Below, in pieces: positions 7,566 through 15,032 of a stretch of DNA of 33,795 nt. Each line of letters begins with the position of its first letter. The first letter of the stretch is position 1. The stretch comes from an uncultured Flavobacteriales bacterium (lineage in GTDB: Bacteria; Bacteroidota; Bacteroidia; Flavobacteriales_G; NORP312), in assembly GCA_905480125.1 (NCBI GenBank), contig CAJQPE010000091.1:1-33795 (forward strand). Direction: 5' to 3'. The notes beneath the pieces are model-generated. The model had not been told where the DNA came from, searched no databases, and saw nothing but the letters and a program-made list of their open reading frames with translations. The translations under genes and the position numbers were made by a program.

Positions 7566-8645
7566 TTACTTTCTATTTTGCTCAATCCTTTCTTCAGCCA
7601 ATCTATTGGCTGCCATATAAGTAGGAATTCCTTCATTGTTAGACATTTTAATTATATCTAATGTTGTTTGATAAATCTTTTCTGTCTTAGACATTGCTGC
7701 TTCTTTATCATAACCATGAAGCTCTGAATAACAGTTTATTAAACCCCCTGCATTGATAAGAAAGTCTGGAGCATAAATAATACCTTTTTCCATTACCATA
7801 CTACCATGGTGGATTTCACTTTCCAATTGATTGTTAGCTGCTCCTGCAATAATCGAACAATTTAGTCTTTTCAAAGTATTGTCATTCACTGTTGCTCCTA
7901 AAGCACATGGAGCATAAATATCCATATTTACATCATAAATATCATCTAATTCGACCGCTGAGGCACTAAATTTAGAAACAGCAGTACCAACAGCTTCTTT
8001 GTCAATATCCGTTACAACAATATTAGCGTTCTCTTTTGCTAAATACTCTATCAAATACATACCAACGTGGCCAGCGCCCTGGACTGCGATTGTTTTGCCC
8101 GCTAGAGAATCGTTACCCCATTGTACTTTAGCTGAAGCCTTCATTCCCATATAAACACCATAAGCTGTAACAGGAGATGGGTCTCCTCCTTTTCCCAATA
8201 AACCAGATACATGGGTAGTTTCTTTTGCTACCCAATTTATATCTTGTGGATTAATACCAACATCTTCAGCAGTGATATATTTTCCATTTAAACTATCTAC
8301 AAATTGACCAAATCTTCTAAAAAGCGCCTCACTTTTGTCTGTTTTAGAATTGCCAATTATGACCGCTTTACCCCCTCCTAAATTCAAACCAGAAATAGAC
8401 GCTTTAAAAGTCATACCCCTAGATAAGCGTAAAACATCTTTTAACGCTTCTTGTTCAGATGAATAATTCCACATCCTAGTGCCACCAAGACTTGGCCCAA
8501 GAACTGTGTTATGAACAGCAATAATTGCTCTTAAACCGGTTTGTTCATCGTTACAAAAAAGGACTTGTTCATGCCCCATAGAGGACATGTCTCCTAGGAT
8601 TCCTCCCTCTTTAACAACCTCTGCTTTTTCTTTAACGTTAATCAT
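7566..8645 (-). CDS. Leucine dehydrogenase (Glu/Leu/Phe/Val dehydrogenase family)
   Basis: A 359-residue cytosolic enzyme of the amino-acid dehydrogenase family, which reversibly deaminates branched-chain amino acids with NAD. It has the substrate-site GGTRMW, Lys81 in MTFKAS and Lys93 in LGGGKAV, and a Rossmann domain with QGAGHVG followed by VVTDID. The GAANNQL motif near residue 270 is also typical. The length matches leucine rather than glutamate dehydrogenases. It is the first gene of the minus-strand operon that continues into nusB, and a promoter with both boxes lies about 70 bases upstream. Exact substrate preference among Leu, Val and Ile cannot be read from sequence. Confidence 0.9.
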   Translation of the reverse strand: MINVKEKAEVVKEGGILGDMSSMGHEQVLFCNDEQTGLRAIIAVHNTVLGPSLGGTRMWNYSSEQEALKDVLRLSRGMTFKASISGLNLGGGKAVIIGNSKTDKSEALFRRFGQFVDSLNGKYITAEDVGINPQDINWVAKETTHVSGLLGKGGDPSPVTAYGVYMGMKASAKVQWGNDSLAGKTIAVQGAGHVGMYLIEYLAKENANIVVTDIDKEAVGTAVSKFSASAVELDDIYDVNMDIYAPCALGATVNDNTLKRLNCSIIAGAANNQLESEIHHGSMVMEKGIIYAPDFLINAGGLINCYSELHGYDKEAAMSKTEKIYQTTLDIIKMSNNEGIPTYMAANRLAEERIEQNRK

Positions 8646-8713
8646 TCTTAACAGAATTTAATTAATACTTTTGAGTTCGAAACGAAGTAGTTTACAACTC
8701 GATTCAAGGGGAC

Positions 8714-8743
8714 CAAAAGTAGTGTATTTTTCCATTTGTGCAA
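8714..8743 (-). promoter_or_regulatory. Promoter of the leucine dehydrogenase operon
   Basis: Read on the minus strand, TTG (8743–8741) is followed after 19 bases by TACTTTTG (8721–8714), matching the Bacteroidota -33/-7 consensus at the preferred spacing. Transcription should begin near 8709, leaving a leader of about 65 bases before the ATG at 8645. Confidence 0.55.
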
Positions 8744-8763
8744 TGGCAAAAAAAGTGTTTTAA
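8743..8763 (+). other. Six-codon upstream ORF overlapping the ABC transporter start
   Basis: ATG at 8743 opens a six-codon reading frame (MAKKVF) whose TAA stop overlaps the transporter's ATG in the sequence TAATG at 8761–8765. Such overlap can couple translation by re-initiation. A degenerate -7 box (TCCATTTG, 8731–8738) lies four bases before this ATG. I cannot show that the small frame is translated. Confidence 0.25.
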
Positions 8764-10556
8764 TGAAGTCATTGTGGTATTTAAATAAGTATCTTTTCAA
8801 ATATAAATGGCGTTTACTATTGGGTGTCGTTTTTATTGCCTTAAACAATATTTTCAACATCTTCATCCCACAAGTTGTTAGACATACCATAGACTCAGTT
8901 AAAGAGAGCTTAACAACTTATTATCTTTTCGAACAAGAGGCATTCGGTGATTTTGCAAATGACATAGGTGCAACTACCGGAAAATTAGCTCTAATAGCTG
9001 GAGGTACCATAATTGGATTAGCAATACTAAAAGGTTTTTTTCTTTTTCTCACTAGACAAACGATTATTATCGTTTCCAGACTTATCGAATATGATTTAAA
9101 AAACGAAATTTTTGACCAATATCAAGTCTTAAGCTTGTCGTTTTACAAACGAAATAAAACAGGTGATCTAATGAATCGAATTAGTGATGACGTAAGCAAA
9201 GTAAGAATGTATATTGGCCCCGCCATAATGTACACTGCAAACTTGACCTTACTTTTTGTTTTAGTCATTTCCACTATGTTAAAAGTAAATGCAGAACTTA
9301 CCTTGTATGTACTATTACCTTTGCCTTTGCTCTCTTTTCTCATTTATTATGTAAGCAATATCATCAATAAAAAAAGTGATCAAGTTCAAAGACAATTATC
9401 AACATTATCTTCTTTTACTCAAGAAGCATTTTCCGGTATTCGCATTTTAAAAGCTTACAATAGAGAGCAAGATTCTTTATTAGCTCTTGAGCAAGAATGC
9501 GAAACATACAAGTACCTTAACCTTGATTTGGTGAAAATTAATGCCTTATTTCATCCTTTAATGCTGCTCCTAATTGGAATAAGTACAACATTAACAATTT
9601 ATATAGGTGGTATTTTAGCAATACAGGGAGAAATTACTATAGGTAACATTGCTGAATTTGTTATATATGTAAATATGTTAACCTGGCCTATTGCAGCAGT
9701 TGGCTGGGTTACATCATTAGTGCAAAGAGCTGCTGCTTCGCAAGCTAGAATTAATGAATTTCTAAACACTGTTCCTGAAATTACTAATTCAACTATGGGT
9801 TCCTCAGACATACATGGAAATATTGAATTTCAAAATGTTACATTCGATTATCCCGATTCTGGTATCTGCGCACTGAATAATGTGTCTTTTTCTGTACAAC
9901 AAGGAAAATCATTAGCAATAATGGGAAGAACAGGAAGTGGAAAATCTACCATTGCCAATCTGATTGGACGAATTTATGATATTTCAAAAGGTGATATACT
10001 AATCGACAAAACCCCAATTGATGAAATTAACCTTAACGATTTAAGGTCGAATATTGGATATGTGCCGCAAGAAGTTTTTCTTTTTTCAGAAACAATTGCC
10101 AACAATATTTCCTTTGGTTTAACAAAAATGGATTTTTCAAAAGAAACAATTGAAGCAGCTGCAAAAAATGCCGCTATCTATAATAATATAATGGAATTTC
10201 CAGATCGATTTGAAACTTTTGTTGGAGAACGAGGAATCACTCTATCCGGTGGACAAAAACAACGTATTTCAATAGCAAGAGCTATAATTAGGAGCCCCCA
10301 AATATTAATTTTCGATGACTGCTTATCATCAGTTGATACAGAAACAGAGGAAGAAATTTTAAATAATCTTAAAATCATTATGCAGGACAAAACAAGCATA
10401 ATAATTAGTCATCGAGTAAGTTCTGTAAAACACGCAGACCATATCATTATTCTTGATGAAGGGCGAGTTGTTGAAGAAGGCAAACACGCATATTTAGTCG
10501 ACAAGAAAGGTATTTACTTCGACTTATTCCAAAAACAGCAATTAGAGAATAGTTAA
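8763..10556 (+). CDS. ABC exporter with fused membrane and ATPase domains
   Basis: A 597-residue type IV exporter half-transporter. The N-terminal ~320 residues contain about six membrane segments (including WRLLLGVVFIALNNIFNIF and LTLLFVLVISTMLKV), and the C-terminal ~240 residues form the ATPase. Walker A is GRTGSGKST near residue 388, the signature is LSGGQKQR, Walker B is ILIFDD and the H-loop is IISHR. The catalytic glutamate after Walker B is replaced by Asp (IFDDCLSSVD), as in the BmrC/YheI group, which often pair with a second half-transporter; none is nearby. The substrate is unknown; lipids, drugs or peptides are typical. I chose the ATG at 8763 over the upstream TTG at 8736 because the family N terminus starts there. 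Confidence 0.9.
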   Translation: MKSLWYLNKYLFKYKWRLLLGVVFIALNNIFNIFIPQVVRHTIDSVKESLTTYYLFEQEAFGDFANDIGATTGKLALIAGGTIIGLAILKGFFLFLTRQTIIIVSRLIEYDLKNEIFDQYQVLSLSFYKRNKTGDLMNRISDDVSKVRMYIGPAIMYTANLTLLFVLVISTMLKVNAELTLYVLLPLPLLSFLIYYVSNIINKKSDQVQRQLSTLSSFTQEAFSGIRILKAYNREQDSLLALEQECETYKYLNLDLVKINALFHPLMLLLIGISTTLTIYIGGILAIQGEITIGNIAEFVIYVNMLTWPIAAVGWVTSLVQRAAASQARINEFLNTVPEITNSTMGSSDIHGNIEFQNVTFDYPDSGICALNNVSFSVQQGKSLAIMGRTGSGKSTIANLIGRIYDISKGDILIDKTPIDEINLNDLRSNIGYVPQEVFLFSETIANNISFGLTKMDFSKETIEAAAKNAAIYNNIMEFPDRFETFVGERGITLSGGQKQRISIARAIIRSPQILIFDDCLSSVDTETEEEILNNLKIIMQDKTSIIISHRVSSVKHADHIIILDEGRVVEEGKHAYLVDKKGIYFDLFQKQQLENS

Positions 10557-10587
10557 ACACTTCTTCTCTTTTCCCAAAAAATATAAC

Positions 10588-10595
10588 TAAGTTTG
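10588..10595 (+). promoter_or_regulatory. -7 promoter box of the DUF3276 gene
   Basis: TAAGTTTG matches TAnnTTTG and sits 43 bases before the ATG at 10638, in the gap after the ABC transporter. No -33 TTG is obvious, so the DUF3276 gene may also depend on read-through from the transporter gene. Confidence 0.35.
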
Positions 10596-10637
10596 TTATT
10601 GAGCATCGAGAATATTAAATATATTAAACCAAAGACA

Positions 10638-11009
10638 ATGGATGGAAATGATAGTAAAAAAATTGCAAATCAAACCGGTCGGGACGAAATCTATTCCAAT
10701 ATTGTAAGAGCAGGAAAGAGAACCTATTTTTTTGATGTTAGAGCCACTAGAGGCAACGACCATTACATTACAATTACCGAAAGTAAAAGACGGTATAATG
10801 AAGACGGTACATACAGCTATCATAAACATAAAATATTCTTATATAAAGAAGATTTCGAAAAATTTAGCTCTGCGATGTCAAGCACCATTAAAAAGGTTTT
10901 TGAACTGCAAGCTATAGAAGATTCCAATGTCGCAGAAAGGGTTTCAGATACTTTTACTGATGTAAAATTTGAAGACCTAGACTTAGCAAATTCTTCTGCT
11001 TCTGAATGA
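10638..11009 (+). CDS. DUF3276 / PUR-alpha-like nucleic-acid-binding protein
   Basis: A 123-residue cytosolic protein. Its core (IYSNIVRAGKRTYFFDVRATR, positions about 10690–10750, then YITITESKRRY, then HKIFLYKEDFEKF) is the beta-beta-beta-alpha pattern of the bacterial PUR-alpha-like family DUF3276. Eukaryotic Pur-alpha binds single-stranded DNA and RNA; a Borrelia relative binds DNA, and the Bacteroidota proteins are assumed to bind nucleic acid but have no agreed target. The acidic tail after residue 95 is typical. The ATG at 10638 was preferred to an in-frame TTG at 10593, because the extension is not family-like and a -7 box overlaps it. Confidence 0.88.
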   Translation: MDGNDSKKIANQTGRDEIYSNIVRAGKRTYFFDVRATRGNDHYITITESKRRYNEDGTYSYHKHKIFLYKEDFEKFSSAMSSTIKKVFELQAIEDSNVAERVSDTFTDVKFEDLDLANSSASE

Positions 11010-11516
11010 AACTAGTAAGTATGAATTGAAAAATTATTTTAGGAAATTAAATTCTAACATCTCTTTTAACTACTGAAGCCCTTTAAGAATTACTAACATA
11101 GCATCCATAGTTTTAAAAAGTGCTAAACTTATATCTGTTTACCATTTTAACCCCAAGCAACTTCAATTCCATTTTCCCCAACACCTAGCGCATGTTAAAC
11201 TAAACTATAGAATCGCGTAAATTACAGTTTGTTGTTCTAAATACGAATTCTAGTATTTTGAATTGTATTCTGCCTAAGGACATAATACGTTGAGCTACAT
11301 GACATAATTAAGGTGTTAAGAACCTTTTTCGCATTTCACCCTATATTATTCTTAACTCCACTTTAACATCTAGTTCATTCCAATTGCTATAAAATTTTAA
11401 CAAACAACAACTTAAGATAACAAAACCAATAAATTTTTACACTATTTTTTTCAATACGATTGATTTAGAAACAGAAATAAATTATTTAATTTTATTTCCA
11501 TTAATTTCGCATTGTT
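11010..11516. other. 507-base AT-rich gap without a recognised gene
   Basis: I find no open frame of note, no tRNA-like fold and no strong terminator in this stretch. The last 15 bases hold a near-consensus -7 box (TAATTTCG, 11502–11509) just before the next gene. A small RNA cannot be excluded by eye. Confidence 0.5.
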
Positions 11517-12710
11517 TTGAAATCAATTGTGCGAGTTTTAACCTTTTTTTTGCTGTTTTCAAATCTTGCTGCAGCACAAACTGGTTTATCACTTCAGTTA
11601 AATCATCACAATGGTAAGTTAATTGCGATAACCAACGAATTTCCTGAATCAGGAATTAGTTCAGTGTCTGAAATTAATTTCAATTATCACACAAACGGGC
11701 AGAAATATTGGCACAAGAGTTATTTTAACCCAAGAATTGGTTGTTCATTAGCTTTTCAACAGTTTGGAAATTGGGGAATTTTAGGCGGCGGTATTTCGAT
11801 ACAACCAAATTTAGCGCTACAAAAGCGCTTTGTTAAAGGGTGGTCAATTGAAAGTAGAACAGGTTTAGGTGTGGCTTTTTTCAACAAACCACATGATGCA
11901 ATTAGTAATCCTACAAACACAATGATAGGCTCTGTTGTAACCGCATCGTTTTCAGAATATATTGGAATACAAAAAACTATTCGAAATATTGGGCTTAATG
12001 CTGGAGCAACAATCTGGCATTGGTCTAATGGACATACTAGCGTGCCAAATGTTGGTGGGAATTTTATTGGATATTCGATTGGGCTTCTTTATTCTATAAA
12101 ACCTACTATTGAATATAGCAAAACAGAAGGTTCAGCAGATGTTGAGCCAGAGTTAAAAAAATATCCAATTTGGGATACTATAGATAAAAAAATTCATTTA
12201 GACATCGCTGGCTCACTTGGCATCCATGAAATAGAAGGGACATTTCAACCTGTTGATGGACCTAAATATAATGTTTATTCAGCTACCGTTGGAGCAACCA
12301 AGAGGATTGGAAAAGTTGAAAAACTAACACTTGGTGTCGATCTCAACTATTTTACAGCCTATCACGAACAAATCGTCAATCAAGAATTGTTCGAATCCGA
12401 TTATCGCTTAAAATCTTCGAACGTTGTTGCTTTTATTGGTAATGAGTTTCTTTTTGGCAGGCTTGCGTTTATTTCGCAATTAGGCATTAATATTTATATC
12501 CCATTCAGAAAAAAGATAACTGAATCTGTTGAATTTACATCCCCCTTTGCAAAGGCACTATACATATACAGCACCAATAAAATAGGTTTTAGATATTATT
12601 GGGCTACCGATTACCAGAAAATAAATCGTAAAATTTACACAGAAATCAACCTTAAAACTATTTTCGGTAAAGCTGATTTTATTCAACTTAAAGTGGGCTA
12701 TAGTCTTTAG
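11517..12710 (+). CDS. PagL-like lipid A deacylase / acyloxyacyl hydrolase family outer-membrane protein
   Basis: A 397-residue protein with a signal peptide (about residues 1–20, ending AAAQ) and alternating beta-strand character throughout, as expected of a small outer-membrane barrel. His168 and Ser170 in IWHWSNGH match the catalytic HxS of PagL-type 3-O-deacylases, followed by a Gly/Asn-rich strand (NVGGNFIGYSIGL) as in that family. PagL removes a 3-linked acyl chain from lipid A in the outer leaflet. The protein is more than twice as long as Pseudomonas PagL; residues after about 210 form a second beta-rich half also found in Bacteroidota relatives. The only sensible start is TTG at 11517; no ATG lies upstream in frame before a stop at 11502. 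Role is inferred from the motif only. Confidence 0.72.
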   Translation: MKSIVRVLTFFLLFSNLAAAQTGLSLQLNHHNGKLIAITNEFPESGISSVSEINFNYHTNGQKYWHKSYFNPRIGCSLAFQQFGNWGILGGGISIQPNLALQKRFVKGWSIESRTGLGVAFFNKPHDAISNPTNTMIGSVVTASFSEYIGIQKTIRNIGLNAGATIWHWSNGHTSVPNVGGNFIGYSIGLLYSIKPTIEYSKTEGSADVEPELKKYPIWDTIDKKIHLDIAGSLGIHEIEGTFQPVDGPKYNVYSATVGATKRIGKVEKLTLGVDLNYFTAYHEQIVNQELFESDYRLKSSNVVAFIGNEFLFGRLAFISQLGINIYIPFRKKITESVEFTSPFAKALYIYSTNKIGFRYYWATDYQKINRKIYTEINLKTIFGKADFIQLKVGYSL

Positions 12711-12756
12711 CCACAACAAGTTACTAGGCGTTCTTTTATTTTGGCATTGTTTAGTT

Positions 12757-12764
12757 TATTTTTG
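12757..12764 (+). promoter_or_regulatory. -7 promoter box of the DPP III gene
   Basis: TATTTTTG matches TAnnTTTG and would give a leader of about 24 bases before the ATG at 12793. A TTTG lies upstream at 12740–12743 but only 13 bases away, shorter than the normal -33 spacing. Confidence 0.35.
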
Positions 12765-12792
12765 GCCACTTAATAAAAAAACCAGGAAAAAT

Positions 12793-14877
12793 ATGAATAT
12801 TTTAAAATACGCCCTTATAAGTACGGTTTCACTAGTAATTATAAGCTGTGGAGAAGCTCCAAAAAAAGAAGCAAAAGTTGAAACTGTTGCTGAAGAAACA
12901 AATTCCATGTCATGGTATACCGAGGAATATACCGAAAAAGACGATGATGGATTCAGATGGAAAACAGAACGTTTTGCAGATATCAAAATTGTTAAATATC
13001 AAATTCCAAGTTGGGATAAATTATCTATCGATCAAAAAAAGTTAGTTTACTTTTTATCACAAGCAGGTTATTCTGGTAGAGACATTATATGGGATCAAAA
13101 CTACCGACACAACCTAAAAATCAGAAGAGCATTAGAAAACATCATTTCAACTTATTCTGGAGATAAAACTTCTGATGACTGGACTAAATTTATGGTTTAC
13201 ACAAAGAGAATGTGGTTTGCAAATGGAATTCATCACCACTATTCTATGGACAAATTCAACCCAGATTTTAGCAAAGAATATTTAGCTACGCTTTTAGATG
13301 AAACTAAAACTGAGCTATCTGAAGAAGCTATTGATGCGATAATGGACCCTGCCAAAGACAATAAAAAAGTAAGCCTTGATTCTAACAAAGATTTATTATT
13401 AGCATCTGCATCTAACTTTTATGGCCCTGATGTCACTGAAAAAGAAGCGGTGGCATACTATAAAGGTATTATGAAAGAAGGTGACAAAGAGCCTATATCT
13501 TACGGCCTTAATTCACAATTAGTAAGAGGCGAAAACGGGCTAGAAGAAAAAGTCTGGAAGGTTGATGGCATGTATGGTGAAGCAATTAAAGAAATTATCG
13601 GTTGGTTAGAAAAAGCGGTTACTGTTGCTGAGAACGAAGGACAAGGAAATGCTTTAAAACTTTTAATTGAATATTACCAAACAGGTAGCTTAGAAAAATG
13701 GGATGAGTACAACATTGCATGGGCTTCTTCTATAGATGGTGATATTGATTATATCAATTCATTCATCGAAGTATATAACGACCCATTAGGTTATAGAGGT
13801 TCTTACGAAACTATTATTCAAATCAATGACTTTGAAGCTTCAGAAAGAATGTCTATTCTTTCTGAGAATTGTCAATATTTTGAGGATAATTCTTCAATAA
13901 TGGATGAGCATAAAAAGAAAAATGTTGTCGGAGTATCTTACAAAGTTGTTAATGTTGCTGCTGAAGCTGGAGATGCTTCTCCTTCTACTCCAATTGGTGT
14001 AAACTTACCAAATGCAAATTGGATCAGAGCTGCTCATGGCTCTAAATCTGTAAGCCTAGGAAACATCGTTGCTGCATACGAGCATGCAGGGGGGAAAGGA
14101 ATTCTTGCCGAATTTGCTTACACTGAAGATGAAATTACCAGGGCCGAAGCACATGATGAAGTTGGCGAAAAAATGCATACTGCATTGCACGAAGTAATTG
14201 GACATGCATCAGGTCAAATTAACGAAGGTATCGGAACACCTAAAGAAACCCTTAAAAACTACGCTTCTACCCTTGAGGAAGCTAGAGCTGATTTAGTTGG
14301 ACTTTATTATTTATATGACAACAAGCTAATCGAGATGGGACTTATCGAATCTCTTGAAGTTGGTATGGCCCAATATGAAAGCTACATAAGAAATGGAATG
14401 ATGCTTCAATTGAGACGATTAGAGCCAGGTGCAATAATTGAAGAGGCGCATATGAGAAACCGTCAATTAGTAGCTGCATGGGCATTCGAAAAAGGTGAAG
14501 CTGATAGTGTTATAACAAAAGAAGTTAAAGATGGTAAAACTTACTTTGTTGTTAATGACTTTCCTAAGTTGAGAGTTTTATTCGGAGACCTATTAAAAGA
14601 AATTCAACGAATTAAATCTGAAGGAGATTATGAAGCTGGAAAAGCCCTGGTTGAAAATTATGGTGTACAAGTTGATCAAGCCATCCATGCAGAGGTATTA
14701 GAAAGAACCGCTAAATTAAATATTGCCCCTTACGGTGGATTTATTAATCCTAAATTAGTACCTGAAATGGATGAAGCTGGTAAAATTATTAATATTAATG
14801 TTGAATACCCAGACGATTTTGAGACGCAAATGATGGATTATGCTAAGAATTATTCATTTTTACCTAGTGTAAATTAA
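12793..14877 (+). CDS. Dipeptidyl peptidase III (M49 zinc metallopeptidase), lipoprotein
   Basis: A 694-residue M49 family peptidase that releases dipeptides from the N terminus of short peptides. The zinc motif HEVIGH is at residues 466–471 (HExxGH) and the second ligand motif EEARAD at 495–500, matching HELLGH and EECRAD of animal DPP III. A lipoprotein signal ends in ISCG with Cys19, so the enzyme is probably anchored in the envelope, unlike the cytosolic eukaryotic forms. Lipoprotein DPP III enzymes are known from Bacteroidetes. It has its own -7 box, and a strong terminator follows 43 bases after the stop. It likely helps degrade peptides in the periplasm or on the surface. Confidence 0.93.
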   Translation: MNILKYALISTVSLVIISCGEAPKKEAKVETVAEETNSMSWYTEEYTEKDDDGFRWKTERFADIKIVKYQIPSWDKLSIDQKKLVYFLSQAGYSGRDIIWDQNYRHNLKIRRALENIISTYSGDKTSDDWTKFMVYTKRMWFANGIHHHYSMDKFNPDFSKEYLATLLDETKTELSEEAIDAIMDPAKDNKKVSLDSNKDLLLASASNFYGPDVTEKEAVAYYKGIMKEGDKEPISYGLNSQLVRGENGLEEKVWKVDGMYGEAIKEIIGWLEKAVTVAENEGQGNALKLLIEYYQTGSLEKWDEYNIAWASSIDGDIDYINSFIEVYNDPLGYRGSYETIIQINDFEASERMSILSENCQYFEDNSSIMDEHKKKNVVGVSYKVVNVAAEAGDASPSTPIGVNLPNANWIRAAHGSKSVSLGNIVAAYEHAGGKGILAEFAYTEDEITRAEAHDEVGEKMHTALHEVIGHASGQINEGIGTPKETLKNYASTLEEARADLVGLYYLYDNKLIEMGLIESLEVGMAQYESYIRNGMMLQLRRLEPGAIIEEAHMRNRQLVAAWAFEKGEADSVITKEVKDGKTYFVVNDFPKLRVLFGDLLKEIQRIKSEGDYEAGKALVENYGVQVDQAIHAEVLERTAKLNIAPYGGFINPKLVPEMDEAGKIININVEYPDDFETQMMDYAKNYSFLPSVN

Positions 14878-14894
14878 TTTATGAACTGTTAATA

Positions 14895-14911
14895 ACAGGT
14901 TAATAACCTGT
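14895..14911. repeat. 17-bp inverted repeat after the DPP III gene
   Basis: ACAGGTTA and TAACCTGT are perfect eight-base arms around one A, 17 bases after the DPP III stop and 10 bases before the terminator. It could be an upstream stem of a two-hairpin terminator or a protein-binding dyad. Confidence 0.5.
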
Positions 14912-14920
14912 GAATAACTT

Positions 14921-14943
14921 AAAGGGGCGTAAGCCCCTTTTTT
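14921..14943 (+). terminator. Rho-independent terminator of the DPP III gene
   Basis: AAAGGGGC and GCCCCTTT form an eight-base stem with a four-base loop (GTAA), followed by further T residues. This is a standard intrinsic terminator and separates DPP III from the adhesin gene. Confidence 0.85.
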
Positions 14944-14944
14944 G

Positions 14945-14975
14945 TTGCCTTTATAATTTCTGATTTGTAACTTTA
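14945..14975 (+). promoter_or_regulatory. Possible promoter of the giant adhesin gene
   Basis: TTG (14945–14947) is followed after 20 bases by TAACTTTA (14968–14975), which has one mismatch to TAnnTTTG in its last base. The leader to the ATG at 15033 would be about 50 bases and includes a run of nine or more T residues. Confidence 0.3.
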
Positions 14976-15032
14976 CTTGAGTTTTTTTTTACTAAAATGC
15001 CCATCGGAAAATCAATTTTAAATCTCAGAATT

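Noticed and set aside
10596-10829. Minus-strand open frame opposite the DUF3276 gene
   Set aside because: It is fully antisense to a well-recognised family and has no independent support.
14997-15032. Earlier ATG for the adhesin gene
   Set aside because: It adds twelve residues before a typical signal peptide; the MKK start at 15033 is the normal form.
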